This document shows, piece by piece, positions 61,701-64,000 of a stretch of DNA of 64,000 nt. Below the pieces are notes generated by a model. The model was not told the origin of the DNA and did not search any database. It worked only from the letters and a program-made list of their open reading frames with translations. The stretch comes from an uncultured Verrucomicrobiales bacterium (GTDB lineage: Bacteria > Verrucomicrobiota > Verrucomicrobiia > Verrucomicrobiales > Akkermansiaceae). The DNA lies in the NCBI GenBank assembly GCA_937928425.1, contig CALFVL010000052.1, positions 1 through 64,000 on the forward strand, given 5' to 3'. How positions within the stretch are numbered: position 1 is the first letter of the stretch; each line of letters opens with the position of its first letter. A program made the position numbers and the translations under genes.

Positions 61701-62639
61701 GCACAACCCTCCTTTGACCTCACCCTCACCGGAAAACACATCCTCCTTCAGCGCACCCCAGACTACACCTTCCGTGGCCACCCCCAGCTCAAACTCACCG
61801 GCCCCTACTCAAACGCCAAAATCTCTGGCACCCTCCAAGTCACCGAGAGCCTCTTCTACAAAGACCTTGAAATTCTCCCCTTCGGCATCCCCCGCACGAC
61901 CGAAATTCCCCAGCCCAACCTCCCCAATTTTTCCCAAAAGATCACAAAAACTAAAAACAGCACGCCCCCCAGCGGCCCCCTCACCTGGGGCCTCGACATA
62001 GACGTCACCACTGCTGACCCTATCCTCATTCGTGGAAACCTCGCGCGCGGAGAAATCACCGGAAACGTCAAAGTCACCGGCACCATCGACCAGCCTAAAA
62101 CCTCCGGCACCCTCACCTCGAAAGAACTCGTCGCAGACCTCCCCTTCAGCGACCTTGAGGTCCGCTCCAGCCTCGTCACCCTCCGGCCAGAATCTCTCAC
62201 TAATCCACTCATTGACCTCCGAGGCAGCTCCTCCATCGGTCAATACACCGTAGAAGTCTTTCTCACTGGACCCGTCCAAGACCCCACCCTCATCCTCACC
62301 TCAGACCCTCCCCTACCCGAGTCAGAAATCATGCTGCTCCTCGCCACCGGGTCCGCCTCCGAAGAACTCGAAAATCAGCAAGTCGCCTCACAAAAAGCAC
62401 TTCAATACCTGCTCGAAGGCCTCCGCCGCCGTAACCGAGGAAAAGACAAATCCGTCGCCCAGCGACTTCTTAAAAACTCAGACCAGATCCAGCTCTCACT
62501 CGGAGACACCAACCAATTTTCAGGCCGGAGATTCTCCTCCGCCACCCTTGAAATTAGTGACCAGTGGGACTTCACCACCCAAATCGACGAATTCGGCCAA
62601 ACTCGTGCCCTCGTCGTCTTCTCCGTTCGCCTTAAGTAA
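58701..62639 (+). CDS. tamB: TamB/YtfN-like outer-membrane translocation protein with internal repeats
   Basis: TamB bridges the inner and outer membranes and works with TamA in lipid transport or outer-membrane protein assembly. An N-terminal basic head and single span (WVFPPLILFTALLIWFNGPG) anchor it. The central beta-rich groove holds a repeated module. The C-terminal DUF490 domain ends with the typical LRGSSSIGQYTVEVFLTG, LTSDPPLPESEIMLLLATG then SASEELENQQVASQ, SLGDTNQFSGRRFSSATLEI. 1312 residues. Four repeats with a 345-348 bp period lie at about 60361-61530. Its TAA ends 1 nt before the ATG of the tamA-like gene. Confidence 0.9.
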   Translation: MSAQEDSPPPKSRTRRRWKRWVFPPLILFTALLIWFNGPGIRWTLQKIILKQLENHKLKGSFEITGTALNGLALHKLSLHGETRIKSIHADLLKLTWTPSSLFHKRIDTISLEKLHLSIDPSYTPPPAPEEPPPSPHDTSPAPKLSETLQLIRQLLRPTELSLHDLRLDIITADTLSLGSLTHLPDSDHYTFTHLRGKDHLGRNIHNPSTTLTWTELGLHLDQITLLPKLSLQNITFHPEKKTSGEILIDGKKISLSSDLQSSHLVTLNSPPLHIPTILEIIQPDLLEKKQINGLITALEIDTSTGHVDIRASDLRWDKHHIPHATVQASSPHLLSPFGQDIKIEAELEDRLTLAGTITPSPKFLDSSAQLTFTLNDPAIPSINGELHYHSRQAQLSATALDTLLLDATYFLDSSTYQLQLHSTLPDAHQLHPKLSGPLTFILQGNGSLKDQQHHGSLDLKALQLQHPTFPETTTAGIIHYHWPEKITVENLTTTSPQGQLQAQLDWQDDTLNISQLSLIESGQALLHATAQLPAPFPIPSLQELSNSTKPISLNLKSEPLSLKKLATYLPLPPHLSGILLADLKLSGTIAQPTLNGFANLDRFHTTTQPQLPPLDLQLQLKTKEQKLLFTSTSSQASGPLLHLDGTLPFLPRLWIETKTKPDQNTPIQLHLHTPKIQLQTLQQNHNTPQTLRGTLETDLTLTGTLAQPTLNGFLTLDRLLFPNQPHLPPLDLNLKLKTQQQRLLLSAQANEPTDPLLQLDADLPFLPQLWTTATPIHFDAPISLNLTTPTLNLKKLKKLLGLPEQTQGQLESVLSLSGTISKPKLQGSINLSSFRLQNQPDLSPVDLDLNIDTLDQKLFLSATTSDRNGPLFNVKANLPLLTEAWIEKQASPLHTPIQLHATSPKLNLRRILPFVPIITHIDGSAQLDLLLDGSFSAPSLNGSANARIKNMRLAKSPISTFRDSQLNATFRDQTITIQPSTINASGGKATLSGTVALISAQPSFDLTLTGKHILLQRTPDYTFRGHPQLKLTGPYSNAKISGTLQVTESLFYKDLEILPFGIPRTTEIPQPNLPNFSQKITKTKNSTPPSGPLTWGLDIDVTTADPILIRGNLARGEITGNVKVTGTIDQPKTSGTLTSKELVADLPFSDLEVRSSLVTLRPESLTNPLIDLRGSSSIGQYTVEVFLTGPVQDPTLILTSDPPLPESEIMLLLATGSASEELENQQVASQKALQYLLEGLRRRNRGKDKSVAQRLLKNSDQIQLSLGDTNQFSGRRFSSATLEISDQWDFTTQIDEFGQTRALVVFSVRLK
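60361..61530 (+). repeat. Four tandem TamB modules, 345-348 bp period
   Basis: The phrase 'L-x-L-x-G-T-[IL]-x-x-P-x-L-x-G' recurs at 60459, 60807, 61152 and 61497 (aligned Ser/Thr/Asp codon), differences 348, 345, 345. Between them are matching stretches such as QPxLPPLDLxLxLKT and PFLPxLW. So four modules of about 115 residues arose by duplication inside tamB. Confidence 0.85.
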
Positions 62640-62640
62640 A

Positions 62641-64000
62641 ATGCGCACCCTCCTCCTATTTCTGATTCTCCTAGCCGCCCCTCTTCAGGCTGCCAAGATC
62701 AGATACATAGACCTCCACTCCTACACTAAAAAAGAGCTCAGAGAAGCCATCGCCGGCCGCCTTGACTACATTCGTAAACGCTCAGCCTCCCCATCCCGTG
62801 CAGATGACGCTGCCTTCCTTGTCGAAACATACCTCCGTAATCACGGCCTCCCAGACGCCACCGTCTCCTGGAATCTAGGACCAGAAAAAGACATCATCCT
62901 AACCATCAACGAAGGAATCGCTAAATTCCTAGGCCCCATCACCGTGCAAGGTTACAGCTCTGCTCAGGAGAACCAGGAGGACATCATCGCCATCCAAAAC
63001 CAGTTTAAAGCACCCTTCCCCGAATCTGGAGACAAACGCGCCTTTAGCGCCGAAGCCATCGCCACTGCCAACTCACGCGTCACGGCCCTCCTCCATTCCT
63101 ACGGATACTGGAATGCCACCCTCACCTCCCAAAAAGGAACCCGTGATCCACAAGGTCACATTCCCTTCACCCTCCAGATCGATAAAGGCCCCCTCTTCAC
63201 CCTCCTCACCCCAGAACTAAAAAGCCCCGTCCCCCCCACCACCTCCCTTCGACAAAAACTCCAAAACACCCTTAACCAGAGAGCCACCTCCAAAACCATC
63301 ATCGGTATCCGCAATAGCATCTCAGAAAGCTACCGACGCCTTGGCTATAACGACATCCGCCTAGAAATAGAAAAAGAGGCCAAGGGCTCTCAACTTCTCC
63401 TCACCTTCACCCTCACCCCCGGTGAAAAATACACCATTCACTCCTTCGCCACCTCCGGCCTCAAGCGAGACATCCCACCACGAGTTCTCAGCCGCTTCAC
63501 CAAAAAAATCGGAGAAAGCTACGACTTAAAAATTCTTAACCAAGAGATTAAAAAACTCCTCTCCACCGGAGCCTTCAACAGCGTCCGCCTCGAAAATAAA
63601 GAACACAGCCCCACCGAGCTCGATCTCACCCTTCACCTCAGCGAGGCCAAAGCCCGTGGCTACTCCCTCGCCCTCGGCTTCGGCTCCATAGAAGGCTACA
63701 TCCTTGGCACCCGCTACCACGACCGCAACTTCATGGGACACCTTTGGAACCTCACCGCTGGAATTGAAGCCACCTCCCTCGGCGTCCTCGGAGAAATTGC
63801 CCTCACCGACCCCTTCTTCCTAGGAAAAGACCTCAGTCTAAACAATCGTGGCTTTCTCATCACTCGCGACTTCGACAGCCACCGGAAACTTGAAGGAGGA
63901 ATCACAAATGAACTCTCATGGAAAATCGGACCACACTACTCCGCCACCCTCGGACTAGAAAACTCCCTGAGCGACATCTCCAGCGACCTTCCAGATGAAC
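62641..64000 (+). CDS. tamA: TamA/BamA-like outer-membrane assembly protein (partial, runs off the window end)
   Basis: Starts at ATG 62641 after the tamB stop and stays open to base 64000. Signal peptide MRTLLLFLILLAAPLQAAK, followed by POTRA domains: ITVQGYSSAQENQEDIIAIQ, then LGYNDIRLEIEKEAKG, and SFATSGLKRDIPPRVLSRFT. The C-terminal end begins the barrel (GYSLALGFGSIEGYILGTRY). Omp85 family. The pairing with tamB is the TAM layout found in E. coli, so TamA is the better name, but BamA-type is not excluded. Confidence 0.85.
   Translation, partial: MRTLLLFLILLAAPLQAAKIRYIDLHSYTKKELREAIAGRLDYIRKRSASPSRADDAAFLVETYLRNHGLPDATVSWNLGPEKDIILTINEGIAKFLGPITVQGYSSAQENQEDIIAIQNQFKAPFPESGDKRAFSAEAIATANSRVTALLHSYGYWNATLTSQKGTRDPQGHIPFTLQIDKGPLFTLLTPELKSPVPPTTSLRQKLQNTLNQRATSKTIIGIRNSISESYRRLGYNDIRLEIEKEAKGSQLLLTFTLTPGEKYTIHSFATSGLKRDIPPRVLSRFTKKIGESYDLKILNQEIKKLLSTGAFNSVRLENKEHSPTELDLTLHLSEAKARGYSLALGFGSIEGYILGTRYHDRNFMGHLWNLTAGIEATSLGVLGEIALTDPFFLGKDLSLNNRGFLITRDFDSHRKLEGGITNELSWKIGPHYSATLGLENSLSDISSDLPDE

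Overview
The window comes from a member of the Verrucomicrobiota, probably a free-living and perhaps marine one of the Verrucomicrobiales type. The inference rests on content. There is a PEP-CTERM protein, a large lamin-tail-domain exoprotein with the 'ERSTNLIDW' C-terminal style of this phylum, a planctomycete/verrucomicrobial cytochrome protein (PSCyt/LamG/DUF1553), a long-form IspG, a verrucomicrobial-type LexA with a matching operator, many small Sec-signal lipoproteins, and a shortened dcw cluster. No phage, transposon, CRISPR, rRNA or tRNA was seen. This is chromosomal housekeeping sequence with scattered exported accessory proteins.

Layout. 1-9.6 kb holds envelope and exported proteins: a TPR protein (partial), a frameshifted SanA/DUF218 gene, exported MsrB, a degenerate M23 protein, a PLD-type lipoprotein, a metallophosphatase and an ABC-2 exporter with a TPR partner. 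9.6-15 kb holds a tiny lipoprotein, lexA, the lamin-tail exoprotein and a divergent PEP-CTERM gene. 15-26.3 kb is the dcw operon on the minus strand (mraZ-rsmH-ftsL-ftsI-murE-murF-mraY-murD-lysM gene-ftsW). It is tightly coupled, begins with a three-copy 10-bp MraZ-type operator and ends at a bidirectional terminator. 26.4-32.1 kb is the phosphate regulon (pstS-pstC-pstA-pstB-phoU), with two matching Pho-box-like palindromes and an attenuator between pstS and pstC. 32-40.2 kb carries mlaE, an FG-GAP protein, pdhA-pdhB, a Cys-rich lipoprotein, an I78-type inhibitor, rsgA, rhomboid and mazG. 40.2-48.3 kb carries the PSCyt/LamG protein, the Prc protease, rpsU, a tandem-domain exported protein, a spermidine-synthase-like protein, and a DUF3311 plus Na+/solute symporter pair. 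48.6-58.5 kb carries pheT, a DUF1287 protein, a CBM9-like protein, a GT9, a DUF2017-like protein, clpS, ispG, a TraB-like protein and an ECF sigma/anti-sigma pair. 58.7-64 kb holds tamB and the start of a tamA/bamA-type gene.

The most unusual content is two probable selenoprotein genes, both invisible to ordinary gene calling. The first (45114-45677) encodes a secreted protein of two tandem heavy-metal-associated-like domains. In each, the redox position is an in-frame UGA within a 'SGG-x-U-x-x-x-N' motif. The second (32998-34179, minus) is an FG-GAP/VCBS repeat protein interrupted by one in-frame UGA followed by Cys. All three UGAs are followed 18-21 nt later by a hairpin with a 5-nt loop whose second base is G, which is the geometry of bacterial SECIS elements. 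One loop, AGGTC, matches the E. coli fdhF SECIS loop as I recall it. All interruptions are UGA, never UAA or UAG, and the reading frame stays open and conserved beyond them. The rest of the window is well-understood core physiology: cell wall synthesis and division, phosphate uptake, outer-membrane assembly and isoprenoid synthesis.
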